A stretch of DNA of 6,569 nucleotides from JBQCEE01 sp051960575 (GCF_051960575.1 NZ_JBQCEE010000358.1:1-6569); one strand, 5' to 3'; shown: positions 1 to 6,125, counted from the first letter of the stretch. The notes: generated from the sequence alone by a model not told the origin. Program-made: numbers and translations.

Positions 1-1
1 G

Positions 2-1132
2 TCAGCCGAAGTTCTTGCCCTCGCCGCGGTAGGAGGGCACTGACGCGACGGAGCGGTCGCTGTCCACGACGTGAACGGTGTCGAATCGCTCGAGCGCATC
101 ACCGGCCTTCGCGTGTCGCAGCCACACGCGATCGCCGATCGCGAGGGACGCGCCGCGGACCGGTGTCTGCACCTCGCCGGCACCCTCCGTGCCGAGCAGC
201 TCGAGCCCCGGCGTCGCGAGCCGCGGCAGGCGCGAGTCACCCGCCGGACCCGAGGCGATGTAGCCGCCGCCGAACAGCGTCGCGATGTCCGGCGCCGGCC
301 GCCGGACGACCGACAGCGCGAAGTAGAGCGCCGGGCGTGACTCGAAGGCGTCGTAGCCGTCGAAGATGCCGGGCATGTACAAGCCGGAGCCGGCGGTCAC
401 CTCGGTGACGGCGGGGTCGGCGGCGCTGATCTCGAGACTGCCCGTGCCGCCGGAGTTGACGAGCTCGAGCGGGCCGGCGACCTGCTCGACCGCCTGCACC
501 ACCGCCCCGCGCCGCTGCCGCAGCTCACGGGCGGACAGCCTCTTCACCAGTCGCACGGCGGGCGAGGTGTCCTGCAGCCCGGCGATCTGCGCCTCGTAGA
601 ACATGACGCCGACGACGCGCTGCCCGTGCCCGACGGCGGCGCGCGCCACGTCGGCGGCCTGGTCGGGCGTGCGCAGCGGCGAGCGCCGGACACCGAGGTG
701 CACGCTGCCGACGCGCAGCGAGGCGTCGACGTCGAGGCACACCCGCAGCGGCGCGCCACCGAGCAGGTCGAGCTGGGCCGCATCGTCGACCATGAGCGTG
801 ATCGTGTCGTGCAGCGACGGGTCGTCGGCCAGCTCGCGCAGGGCACCGCGGTCGGCGCTCGGGTAGCCGAGCAGCACGTCGGTGACACCCGCCCGCGCCA
901 GCCAGATCGCCTCGCGCACCGAGTAGGCCATGACGCCGCGGAAGCCGGGCCGGGCGAGCACGCGCTCGAGCACCCAGCGGCAGCGCACCGACTTGCTGGC
1001 CACACGCACCGGGGTGCCGCTGGCGCGACGCACCAGGTCGGCGGCATTGGCGTCGAGTGCCGCGAGGTCGAGCGCCGCGAGCGGCGGGTCGAGGTCGACG
1101 GTCGCCCGCGTCAGCGCGGCGAGGTCGGTCAT
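2..1132 (-). CDS. Fold-III PLP enzyme, D-threonine aldolase / alanine racemase-like (amino acid deaminase/aldolase group)
   Basis: A 376-residue protein, complete at both ends. It has an alanine-racemase-type N-terminal TIM barrel followed by a C-terminal beta domain. The likely Schiff-base lysine is K47 in VRVASKSVRC, the position of the lysine in D-threonine aldolases and D-serine dehydratases. Further along are a phosphate-binding-like stretch NSGGTGSLE, then TAGSGLYMPG and LFGGGYIASG. The C-terminal domain contains LRHAKAGD (H340). Known relatives cleave or deaminate D-hydroxy amino acids in the cytoplasm; the substrate here cannot be read from sequence. Canonical D-threonine aldolase and D-serine dehydratase bind a metal through His-x-Asp or His-x-Cys near this point, whereas here the matching triplet is HAK, so classical metal-dependent activity is uncertain. 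The start is the ATG inside the ATGA overlap with the tetR-family stop, supported by a strong upstream GGAGGG. The reading frame continues upstream, but only through tetR. It is probably co-transcribed with and coupled to the regulator. Confidence 0.87.
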   Translation of the reverse strand: MTDLAALTRATVDLDPPLAALDLAALDANAADLVRRASGTPVRVASKSVRCRWVLERVLARPGFRGVMAYSVREAIWLARAGVTDVLLGYPSADRGALRELADDPSLHDTITLMVDDAAQLDLLGGAPLRVCLDVDASLRVGSVHLGVRRSPLRTPDQAADVARAAVGHGQRVVGVMFYEAQIAGLQDTSPAVRLVKRLSARELRQRRGAVVQAVEQVAGPLELVNSGGTGSLEISAADPAVTEVTAGSGLYMPGIFDGYDAFESRPALYFALSVVRRPAPDIATLFGGGYIASGPAGDSRLPRLATPGLELLGTEGAGEVQTPVRGASLAIGDRVWLRHAKAGDALERFDTVHVVDSDRSVASVPSYRGEGKNFG

Positions 1133-1794
1133 GCCGTGCCCTCCGCACCCTCGACGGACGCGACCGCCCGCAGGCGGCGGCGCACCGGACGGGCATTCGG
1201 CGCGACCTGCTCGGCCATCGTCGTCAGCCGCGCCTTCGCCGCAGCGCCGTCCCGGTCGACGAGCCAGCGCAGGGTGACGCCGTCGACGAGCGCCAGCACC
1301 TCGGCGGCGACCTCGGCGACCGGGCGGCGCCACTGCGCGCCGGCGGCCTGCGCGGCGGCGACGAGCACCGACTCGACCACCCGGTGCGACACCTCGTACT
1401 GCCGCGCCGCGACGTGCGCGAGGCCGGGCGTGCGCAGGGCGAAGGTGGTGATCTCGTAGGTGAGCAACTGCTCGGCGGGTGCGCGCTCGACGAGGTCCCA
1501 CAACCCGTGCACCGCGCAGCGCAGCGCCGTCGCCAGATCACCGGGCGGCTCGTCGTCGTCGAACCGCAGCGCCGCGGCCGCGGCCGCGCCGAGGTCGTCG
1601 ACGATCCGTTCCGCGAGCGCGACGACGAGCGCGTCCTTGTCGGCGAAGCAGTAGTGGACGACGCCGAGCGCGACCTGTGCGCGCTCGGCCACCCGCCGGA
1701 CGGTGACCGCCGCGATCCCCTCCTCCGCGGCGATCGCCAGCGCGGCCTCGACGAGTTGGGCGCGGCGCTGGTCGACCGGCAGGCGTGTCGTCAC
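1129..1794 (-). CDS. TetR/AcrR-family transcriptional regulator
   Basis: A 221-residue protein of ordinary length for the family. Residues 10-56 form the N-terminal three-helix DNA-binding domain: a first helix (RRAQLVEAALAIAAEEG), then the helix-turn-helix VTVRRVAERAQVALGVVHYCF followed by DKDAL, the classical TetR signature. The rest is helical and would be the ligand-binding and dimerisation domain. The GVVHYCF form recalls the BetI-like subgroup, but the ligand cannot be inferred. The start is GTG at 1794, six bases after a candidate -10 and without a clear Shine-Dalgarno, so the mRNA may be leaderless. The gene overlaps the PLP aldolase by four bases and is divergent from the lactone oxidase. 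The extended palindrome in the shared promoter region is the natural binding site, so autoregulation together with control of both enzymes is inferred. Confidence 0.93.
   Translation of the reverse strand: MTTRLPVDQRRAQLVEAALAIAAEEGIAAVTVRRVAERAQVALGVVHYCFADKDALVVALAERIVDDLGAAAAAALRFDDDEPPGDLATALRCAVHGLWDLVERAPAEQLLTYEITTFALRTPGLAHVAARQYEVSHRVVESVLVAAAQAAGAQWRRPVAEVAAEVLALVDGVTLRWLVDRDGAAAKARLTTMAEQVAPNARPVRRRLRAVASVEGAEGTA
1139..1144 (-). promoter_or_regulatory. Ribosome binding site of the PLP aldolase gene
   Basis: GGAGGG on the minus strand lies six bases before the ATG at 1132. It sits inside the last codons of the tetR-family gene. It fixes the aldolase start against the much longer open frame that runs upstream, and it fits translational coupling through the ATGA overlap. 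Confidence 0.75.
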
Positions 1795-1800
1795 GGGCCC

Positions 1801-1829
1801 AGCCTGAACTGGACGACCGTCCCGGTCAA
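1801..1829 (-). promoter_or_regulatory. Candidate promoter of the tetR-aldolase operon (leaderless)
   Basis: On the minus strand, TTGACC (1829-1824) is followed after 17 bases by CAGGCT (1806-1801), then six bases to the GTG start at 1794. The -35 is a five-of-six match to TTGACA and the -10 is weak. The predicted transcription start falls at about the first base of the start codon, and no clear Shine-Dalgarno is present. The left 9-base arm of the operator lies in the spacer, a position suited to repression. Confidence 0.5.
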
Positions 1830-1857
1830 GTCTTGTCCTGGACGGTCGCCCAGGTCA
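1805..1857. promoter_or_regulatory. Large palindromic operator between the tetR-family gene and the lactone oxidase gene
   Basis: An imperfect palindrome centred on base 1831; 22 of 26 base pairs match by hand alignment. The core 1814-1848 has 9-base perfect arms, CGACCGTCC (1814-1822) and GGACGGTCG (1840-1848), around a CAAG-t-CTTG centre. Read outward, the two half sites are CTTGACCGGGACGGTCG (minus) and CTTGTCCTGGACGGTCG (plus), identical at 15 of 17 positions. Similarity continues outward as CCAG, one base, TCA on each side. It is longer than a single typical TetR dimer site, so it may hold two dimers. That the adjacent TetR protein binds here is inference from position and symmetry. Confidence 0.75.
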
Positions 1858-1861
1858 TAGT
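1833..1861 (+). promoter_or_regulatory. Candidate promoter of the lactone oxidase gene (leaderless)
   Basis: TTGTCC (1833-1838) is separated by 17 bases from CATAGT (1856-1861), which is followed by seven bases and the ATG at 1869. No Shine-Dalgarno precedes that ATG, so a leaderless transcript is likely, as is common in actinobacteria. The right arm of the operator lies in the spacer. It is the mirror image of the minus-strand promoter about base 1831. Confidence 0.55.
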
Positions 1862-1868
1862 CACCGGC

Positions 1869-3188
1869 ATGGCGACCCGCACGACCACCGCGACCCCGTG
1901 GACGAACTGGGCGGGCACGGTGACGGCTCACCCGGCCGCGGTGGCGCATCCCGCCTCGACCGCCGAGGTGCAGCAGGTGGTGGCCCGTGCCGCGGAGGAC
2001 GGCCGGTCGGTGAAGCCGATCGGCTCGGGCCACTCGTTCACCCCGATCGGCGCGACCGACGGCGTGCAACTCGCCCTCGACCGCCTCACCGGGGTCGTGC
2101 GGGCCGACAGCACGACCGGGCTGGTCGCCGTGCGGGGCGGCACGCGGCTGCACGACCTCACCGAGACGCTCTGGCACCTGGGCCTGTCGATGACCAATCT
2201 CGGCGACATCGACGTCCAGACCATCACCGGCGCGATCTCGACCGGCACCCACGGCACCGGCGCGCGCTTCGGCGGCATCGCCACGCAGGTGCGCGCGCTC
2301 GAACTCGTGCTCGCCGACGGCACCGTCACGCGGTGCAGCCGCGACGAGCAGCCCGACCTGTTCGCCGCCGCGTGCGTCGGGCTGGGCGCGCTCGGTGTCA
2401 TCACCGAGGTGACGCTGCAGTGCGAGCCCGCCTTCGCGCTCGCCGCCGCGGAGGCGCCGGAGGATCTCGACGCCGTGCTCGCCGACCTCGACGCGCACGT
2501 CGACGGCAACGACCACTTCGAGTTCTACTGGTTCCCGCACACCCGCGGCGTGCTGACCAAGCGCAACAACCGCGTGCTGCCGGACGCCCCGATGCGACCA
2601 CTCGGCCGCGCCCGCGCCTACGTCGAGGACGAACTGCTGTCGAACCGCCTGTTCGAGGGCATCAACCGGCTGACCACCCGGCGTCCGGACCTCATCCCCC
2701 GCGCGAACCGCCTCGCCACGCGCGCCCTCGGCGCCCGCGACTTCGTCGACCGGTCCTACCGCGTCTTCGCCTCCGTCCGCTCGGTGCGCTTCCGCGAGAT
2801 GGAGTACGCGGTGCCGCGCGCCGCCGTGCCGCACGTGCTGCGCGAGATCGACGCGTGGCTCGAACGCAGCGGCGAGCTGATCGGTTTCCCGATCGAGGTC
2901 CGGTTCGCCGCGGCCGACGACCTGTGGCTGTCGACCGCCACCGGCCGCGAGACCGGGTACATCGCGGTGCACCAGTACCACCGCCGCGACCACCGCCGGT
3001 ACTTCGAGGCGGTCGAGGCCATCGCCCGCTCGGTCGACGGACGGCCGCACTGGGGCAAGCTGCACACCCGCACGGCCGACGACCTGCGGCCGGTCTACGA
3101 CCGCTTCGACGAGTTCGTCGCGCTGCGCGACAAGCTCGACCCTGACCGCCGGTTCGGCAACGACCATCTCGAGCGTGTCCTCGGCTGA
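1869..3188 (+). CDS. FAD-dependent D-arabinono-/L-gulono-1,4-lactone oxidase-like protein
   Basis: A 439-residue flavoprotein of the vanillyl-alcohol oxidase superfamily. It starts with WTNWAG (11-16), typical of the aldonolactone oxidase family. An FAD-binding PCMH-type domain covers roughly residues 20-190. It includes IGSGHSFTPI, with H55 at the position of the covalent flavin histidine in many relatives, and GAISTGTHGTG (121-131), a pyrophosphate-binding loop. The C-terminal ALO domain ends with the family motif HWGK (394-397) and LDPDRRFGN. Family members oxidise aldonolactones or alditols, passing electrons to oxygen or another acceptor; bacterial relatives include the M. tuberculosis L-gulono-1,4-lactone dehydrogenase and Streptomyces alditol oxidase. 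Substrate and acceptor cannot be told from the motifs. No signal peptide is seen, so it is probably cytoplasmic. The ATG at 1869 is chosen because an upstream in-frame extension would run through the operator and promoter. It is divergent from, and probably controlled by, the TetR-family gene. Confidence 0.93.
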   Translation: MATRTTTATPWTNWAGTVTAHPAAVAHPASTAEVQQVVARAAEDGRSVKPIGSGHSFTPIGATDGVQLALDRLTGVVRADSTTGLVAVRGGTRLHDLTETLWHLGLSMTNLGDIDVQTITGAISTGTHGTGARFGGIATQVRALELVLADGTVTRCSRDEQPDLFAAACVGLGALGVITEVTLQCEPAFALAAAEAPEDLDAVLADLDAHVDGNDHFEFYWFPHTRGVLTKRNNRVLPDAPMRPLGRARAYVEDELLSNRLFEGINRLTTRRPDLIPRANRLATRALGARDFVDRSYRVFASVRSVRFREMEYAVPRAAVPHVLREIDAWLERSGELIGFPIEVRFAAADDLWLSTATGRETGYIAVHQYHRRDHRRYFEAVEAIARSVDGRPHWGKLHTRTADDLRPVYDRFDEFVALRDKLDPDRRFGNDHLERVLG

Positions 3189-3204
3189 TGCTCCAACCGG
3201 CGAA

Positions 3205-3221
3205 GGGGCTGAGGAAGCCCT
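3205..3221 (+). terminator. Weak hairpin after the lactone oxidase gene
   Basis: GGGCT (3206-3210) and AGCCC (3216-3220) can pair around a GAGGA loop, with one extra G-U pair outside. It starts 16 bases after the oxidase stop. There is no T-run behind it, so a terminator role is only possible. The rest of the 138-base gap to the sulfotransferase shows no clear structure. Confidence 0.25.
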
Positions 3222-3234
3222 GAGGCTCGACTGC

Positions 3235-3240
3235 TACCGT
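3235..3240 (+). promoter_or_regulatory. Possible -10 element for the sulfotransferase gene
   Basis: TACCGT fits the actinobacterial TAnnnT -10 pattern and lies about 85 bases before the chosen GTG. No convincing -35 is found 16-18 bases upstream. It would give this gene its own transcript, separate from the oxidase. The pattern is short, so chance is a real alternative. Confidence 0.2.
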
Positions 3241-3315
3241 GCAAGCGTCCGCCGGTGCCACTCGTGCCGCCGCACCGCCCGGCGGCCGACAGCCGGACCG
3301 CGCCGGCCAGTGATC

Positions 3316-3321
3316 GAGGAG
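3316..3321 (+). promoter_or_regulatory. Ribosome binding site of the sulfotransferase gene
   Basis: GAGGAG lies five bases before the GTG at 3327. A GTG at 3321 overlaps this motif and would leave no spacing, and the ATG at 3255 has no such motif. The site therefore favours 3327 as the start. Confidence 0.6.
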
Positions 3322-3326
3322 TGCGT

Positions 3327-4520
3327 GTGTCGAGTCCGGTGCGTCATCCGGTCTACGTCCACATCGGCGAGGCGAAGACCGGGACGACCTACCTGCAGAA
3401 CCTGCTGCAGGACAACCGCGGCGCCCTGCTCGACGCCGGGTTGCTCTATCCCGAGACCGGCGGCAGCGGGCATGTGTACGAGGCGCTCGCGCTGCGCCGG
3501 GTGCGGTTCCGCGGCGACCCCGACCCGCGCGTCGAGGGGGCGTGGCTACGGGTCGTCGACACCATCGAGCAATGGCAGGGCCCGGCGCTGCTGAGCTCCG
3601 AGCTCTTCGCGCCGGCCAGGCCGGTCTGGGTCGACAGGCTGTTCGACTCGCTCGACTTCGCCGACGTCCACGTGATCTGGACCGTCCGCGACATGGCCCG
3701 ACAGCTGCCCGCCGCCTGGCAGGAGTGGATCAAGAACAACGGCCGCGAGACCTTCGCCGAGTGGCTGACCGCCATCCACGATCCCGAGGGTCACGACGGC
3801 GACGCCGGGATGGACTTCTGGAGGCTGCACGACACCGCGGGGATCCTCGCCAGGTGGGCGGCCCACGTGACGCCGGACCGCGTGCACGTCGTCACGGTGC
3901 CGCCGGCCGGCTCCGACCCCTCGTTGCTCTGGTCACGCTTCGCGCAGGTGCTCGGCATCGACCCGGACACCTGCCGCCAGCCGTCCGGCCACGTGTACTC
4001 GTCGCTGGGTGCTGCAGAGGTCAGCGTCGTGCACTCGTTGAACCTCGCGCTGCAGGCCGACGGCCTCCCGTGGCCCGACTACGACAAGCACATGAAGTGG
4101 TGGGTGTCGACGGAGCTGGCGCAGCACCGCAGCGCGCCGATCGAGCTGCCCGAGGCGGAGTACGAGTGGGCCGCGACGCAGTCGCGCGAGACGATCGCGG
4201 CGATCGAGGCCGCGGGCTACCACGTCGTCGGCGACCTCGCGGACCTGGTGCCGACGAGGCGGCCGACCGGCATGGATCCTGCCGCCGTGCCGGCCGAGCT
4301 GCGCGCGGAGGTCGCGCTGCTGGCCGCCACCCGCCTGGTGCACCGCCTCTCGGACGTGGCGCGCCAGGCCGACGAGCTGCGGCGCATCGTCGACGAGCAC
4401 CGCGCCCTGCCACCGGTCGAGCGGACGAAGCGCCTCGTCGTGGAACTCTCCGACGACGTGCGCTGGCTCGGCGCCGCCCGCCGCGGCTGGCGCCGGGTGC
4501 GCCGCACCGGCCGCGGCTGA
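3327..4520 (+). CDS. Sulfotransferase-family (PAPS-dependent-like) protein
   Basis: A 397-residue protein if it starts at the GTG at 3327. Near the N terminus is VYVHIGEAKTGTTYLQNLL (9-27), a nucleotide-binding P-loop of the sulfotransferase 5'-phosphosulfate type, with K17, T18, G19 and T20. A strand ending LSSELF (89-94) follows. Then comes HVIWTVRDMARQLPAAWQEW (115-134), where R121 would serve as the 3'-phosphate-binding arginine. The usual downstream serine of that motif is not obvious. Residues from about 300 onward are strongly helical (alternating leucines and charges, ELRRIVDEHRAL), and the end is very basic (ARRGWRRVRRTGRG). This suggests a coiled coil and possible membrane or nucleic acid contact. 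Such enzymes transfer sulfate from PAPS to hydroxyl or amino groups of glycans, lipids or small molecules; no acceptor can be named. No PAPS-synthesis or glycan genes lie nearby. It follows the oxidase by 138 bases on the same strand and converges on the VOC gene with a 10-base gap. Confidence 0.82.
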   Translation: MSSPVRHPVYVHIGEAKTGTTYLQNLLQDNRGALLDAGLLYPETGGSGHVYEALALRRVRFRGDPDPRVEGAWLRVVDTIEQWQGPALLSSELFAPARPVWVDRLFDSLDFADVHVIWTVRDMARQLPAAWQEWIKNNGRETFAEWLTAIHDPEGHDGDAGMDFWRLHDTAGILARWAAHVTPDRVHVVTVPPAGSDPSLLWSRFAQVLGIDPDTCRQPSGHVYSSLGAAEVSVVHSLNLALQADGLPWPDYDKHMKWWVSTELAQHRSAPIELPEAEYEWAATQSRETIAAIEAAGYHVVGDLADLVPTRRPTGMDPAAVPAELRAEVALLAATRLVHRLSDVARQADELRRIVDEHRALPPVERTKRLVVELSDDVRWLGAARRGWRRVRRTGRG

Positions 4521-4530
4521 GCGCACCGCG

Positions 4531-4938
4531 TCAGTCGCGCGGGGACAGCACGCAGAACTCGTTGCCCTCGGGGTCGGCGAGCACGACCCACGTCCGCTCA
4601 CCCTGACCCACGTCGACCCGCGTCGCACCGAGGTCGAGCAGGCGCTGGACCTCGGCGGCCTGGTCGTCGCCCGCCCGCGGCGCGAGGTCGAGGTGCAACC
4701 GGTTCTTCACCGTCTTGCCCTCGGGCACGGGCACGAAGACCAGCCCCGGCCCGCGTCGCTCGACCGGCACCTCGTCGGCGCCCGGCTCGACCGCGTGGGG
4801 CGGCACGAGCACCACCTCGTCCGGCGCCTCGTAGACGGTCGGCCAGCCCAGCACCTGCCCCCACCACGCCGCCTGGGCCGCGACGTCGCGACAGTCGATC
4901 ACCACCGTGTACCACCGGATGCTCATGGGCGGCACCAT
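4531..4938 (-). CDS. VOC-superfamily (glyoxalase/bleomycin-resistance-like) protein
   Basis: A 135-residue protein, the usual size for a single-chain VOC protein with two beta-alpha-beta-beta-beta modules. Module one begins IRWYTVVIDCRDVAAQAAWWGQVLGW (7-32), the common VOC opening in which a helix follows the first strand. Module two carries NRLHLDLA (79-86) and ends with ADPEGNEFCVL (121-131), the typical C-terminal VOC signature. H82 and E127 are at positions often used for metal binding. It resembles the glyoxalase-like domain group (Glyoxalase_6). These small proteins range from dioxygenases to drug-binding resistance proteins, so function is open. The start is the ATG at 4938 rather than 4926, because AGAGGGGG lies five bases before 4938 and seventeen before 4926. 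It is divergent from serC across 37 bases. Confidence 0.87.
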   Translation of the reverse strand: MVPPMSIRWYTVVIDCRDVAAQAAWWGQVLGWPTVYEAPDEVVLVPPHAVEPGADEVPVERRGPGLVFVPVPEGKTVKNRLHLDLAPRAGDDQAAEVQRLLDLGATRVDVGQGERTWVVLADPEGNEFCVLSPRD

Positions 4939-4943
4939 ACGAA

Positions 4944-4951
4944 CCCCCTCT
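4944..4951 (-). promoter_or_regulatory. Ribosome binding site of the VOC gene
   Basis: AGAGGGGG on the minus strand lies five bases before the ATG at 4938. It decides for that start over the internal ATG at 4926, which keeps all conserved VOC residues but would be too far from the site. Confidence 0.6.
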
Positions 4952-4960
4952 GACAACAAT

Positions 4961-4967
4961 GGGAGGA
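4961..4967 (+). promoter_or_regulatory. Ribosome binding site of serC
   Basis: GGGAGGA lies eight bases before the GTG at 4976. The open frame extends upstream to 4907, but that part overlaps the VOC gene and has no such site. Both ribosome binding sites of this divergent pair sit in a 37-base gap, so any serC promoter must lie largely inside the VOC coding region. No convincing -35/-10 pair was found for either gene. Confidence 0.7.
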
Positions 4968-4975
4968 TCGGCATC

Positions 4976-6088
4976 GTGAGCGGTGCCCTGCTGCAGATCC
5001 CCGACGAGCTCAAGCCGGTCGACGGCCGCTTCGGTTCCGGGCCGTCGAAGGTGCCCGCCGACGTCGTCGAGGCGCTCGGTCGGACGGGCGGCACGCTGCT
5101 CGGCACCAGCCACCGCCAGCCGCCGGTCAAGGCGCTGGTGCGCCGCATCCGCGACGGCGTGGCCGACCTGCTGAGCCTTCCCGACGGCTACGAGGTCGCC
5201 CTGGGCAACGGCGGCTCGACGGCGTTCTGGGACGCCGCCGCCTTCGGCCTCGTCGAGCGCCGCGCGCAGCACGTCGTGTGCGGCGAGTTCTCGGCGAAGT
5301 TCGCGGCCGTCACCCGCGGCGCGCCGTTCCTCGACGACCCGTCCGTACGCGCGGTCGAGTACGGCGAGGCCTGCCTGCCCGAGCCGGAGGCCGGCGTCGA
5401 CGTGTACGCCTGGCCGCACAACGAGACGTCCACCGGGGTCAGCCTGCCGGTGCAGCGGGTGCCCGGCGACGCGCTGATGCTCGTCGACGCCACCTCCGCC
5501 GCCGGCGCCCTCGCCGTCGACATCGCCCAGACCGACATCTACTACTTCGCCCCGCAGAAGGCGTTCGCCGCCGAGGGCGGGCTCTGGCTCGCGACGCTGT
5601 CGCCCGCGGCGATCGAGCGCGCCGTGCGCGTGCGCGAGCAGCGCTGGGTGCCGCCGTCGCTCGACCTCGTCGTCGCGCTCGAGAACAGCCGCAAGGACCA
5701 GACCTACAACACGCCGGCCATCGCCTCGCTGTGGCTCATGGCGCACCAGGTCGAGTGGCTGCTGGCACTCGGCGGACTGCCGTGGGCCGTCGCGCGCACC
5801 GCCGACTCGGCCGACCGCCTCTACGGCTGGGCCGAGCGGTCCGAGTACGCGTCCCCGTTCGTCGCCGACCCCGGCGTGCGCAGCACCGTCGTCGGCACGA
5901 TCGACCTGCGCCCGGAGGTCGATGCCGCCGTCGTCGCCGCGACCCTGCGCGGCAACGGCATCGTCGACACCGAGCCCTACCGCGGCCTCGGACGCAACCA
6001 GCTGCGCATCGGCATGTACCCCGCGGTCGACCCGGACGACGTGTCGGCCCTCACCGCCTGCATCGACTACGTCGTCGGCCGCCTCTGA
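4976..6088 (+). CDS. serC: Phosphoserine aminotransferase
   Basis: A 370-residue class V PLP aminotransferase that converts 3-phosphohydroxypyruvate plus glutamate to O-phosphoserine, the second step of serine biosynthesis; the family also acts in pyridoxal phosphate synthesis in many bacteria. It opens with DGRFGSGPSKVP (16-27) and LGTSHRQPPVK (42-52), then ALGNGGSTAFWDAAAFGL. AWPHNETSTGV (145-155) and LVDATSAAG (169-177) follow, with D171 expected to contact the PLP ring nitrogen. YYFAPQKAF (189-197) holds K195, the Schiff-base lysine. The end, NGIVDTEPYRGLGRNQLRIGMYPAVDPDDV, is also strongly conserved. The sequence matches the mycobacterial SerC type almost block by block, as I remember it. 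One small difference is QKAFAAEGG where the mycobacterial enzyme reads QKNFASDGG. The GTG start is set by GGGAGGA upstream. It lies 77 bases before sepH on the same strand. Confidence 0.97.
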   Translation: MSGALLQIPDELKPVDGRFGSGPSKVPADVVEALGRTGGTLLGTSHRQPPVKALVRRIRDGVADLLSLPDGYEVALGNGGSTAFWDAAAFGLVERRAQHVVCGEFSAKFAAVTRGAPFLDDPSVRAVEYGEACLPEPEAGVDVYAWPHNETSTGVSLPVQRVPGDALMLVDATSAAGALAVDIAQTDIYYFAPQKAFAAEGGLWLATLSPAAIERAVRVREQRWVPPSLDLVVALENSRKDQTYNTPAIASLWLMAHQVEWLLALGGLPWAVARTADSADRLYGWAERSEYASPFVADPGVRSTVVGTIDLRPEVDAAVVAATLRGNGIVDTEPYRGLGRNQLRIGMYPAVDPDDVSALTACIDYVVGRL

Positions 6089-6093
6089 CGTGT

Positions 6094-6113
6094 TTCGCCG
6101 GGCGAATCGCCCG
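6094..6113 (+). terminator. Overlapping alternative hairpins after serC
   Basis: Two palindromes share bases and exclude each other: TTCGCC-g-GGCGAA (6094-6106) and CGGGCGA-a-TCGCCCG (6099-6113). Both begin within 11 bases of the serC stop. The second is a perfect 7-base-arm palindrome. There is no T-run afterwards, so intrinsic termination is uncertain, as is often the case in actinobacteria. A protein-binding site is the alternative. Confidence 0.4.
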
Positions 6114-6125
6114 CGGCGCGCGTGT

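Noticed and set aside
1133..1501. N-terminal extension of the PLP aldolase up to 1501
   Set aside because: It would be an arginine-rich tail read out of frame through the tetR-family gene, and the ATG at 1132 has a strong ribosome binding site.
626..1860. Plus-strand open frames (626-1459 and 1057-1860) opposite the aldolase and tetR-family genes
   Set aside because: Arg/Ala/Gly-rich antisense frames with no domains; the minus-strand genes explain this region fully.
1785..1868. 28-residue N-terminal extension of the lactone oxidase
   Set aside because: It would translate the operator and promoter region; the family motif WTNWAG lies close to the ATG at 1869, as expected.
1791..3167. 458-codon open frame on the minus strand opposite the lactone oxidase
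   Set aside because: It has no recognisable domain and biased composition, and it lies opposite a gene with clear FAD-binding and HWGK motifs.
3255..3326. Longer N terminus for the sulfotransferase from the ATG at 3255
   Set aside because: The extra 24 residues are Pro/Arg/Ala-rich and unconserved in character, and the good ribosome binding site lies downstream, before GTG 3327.
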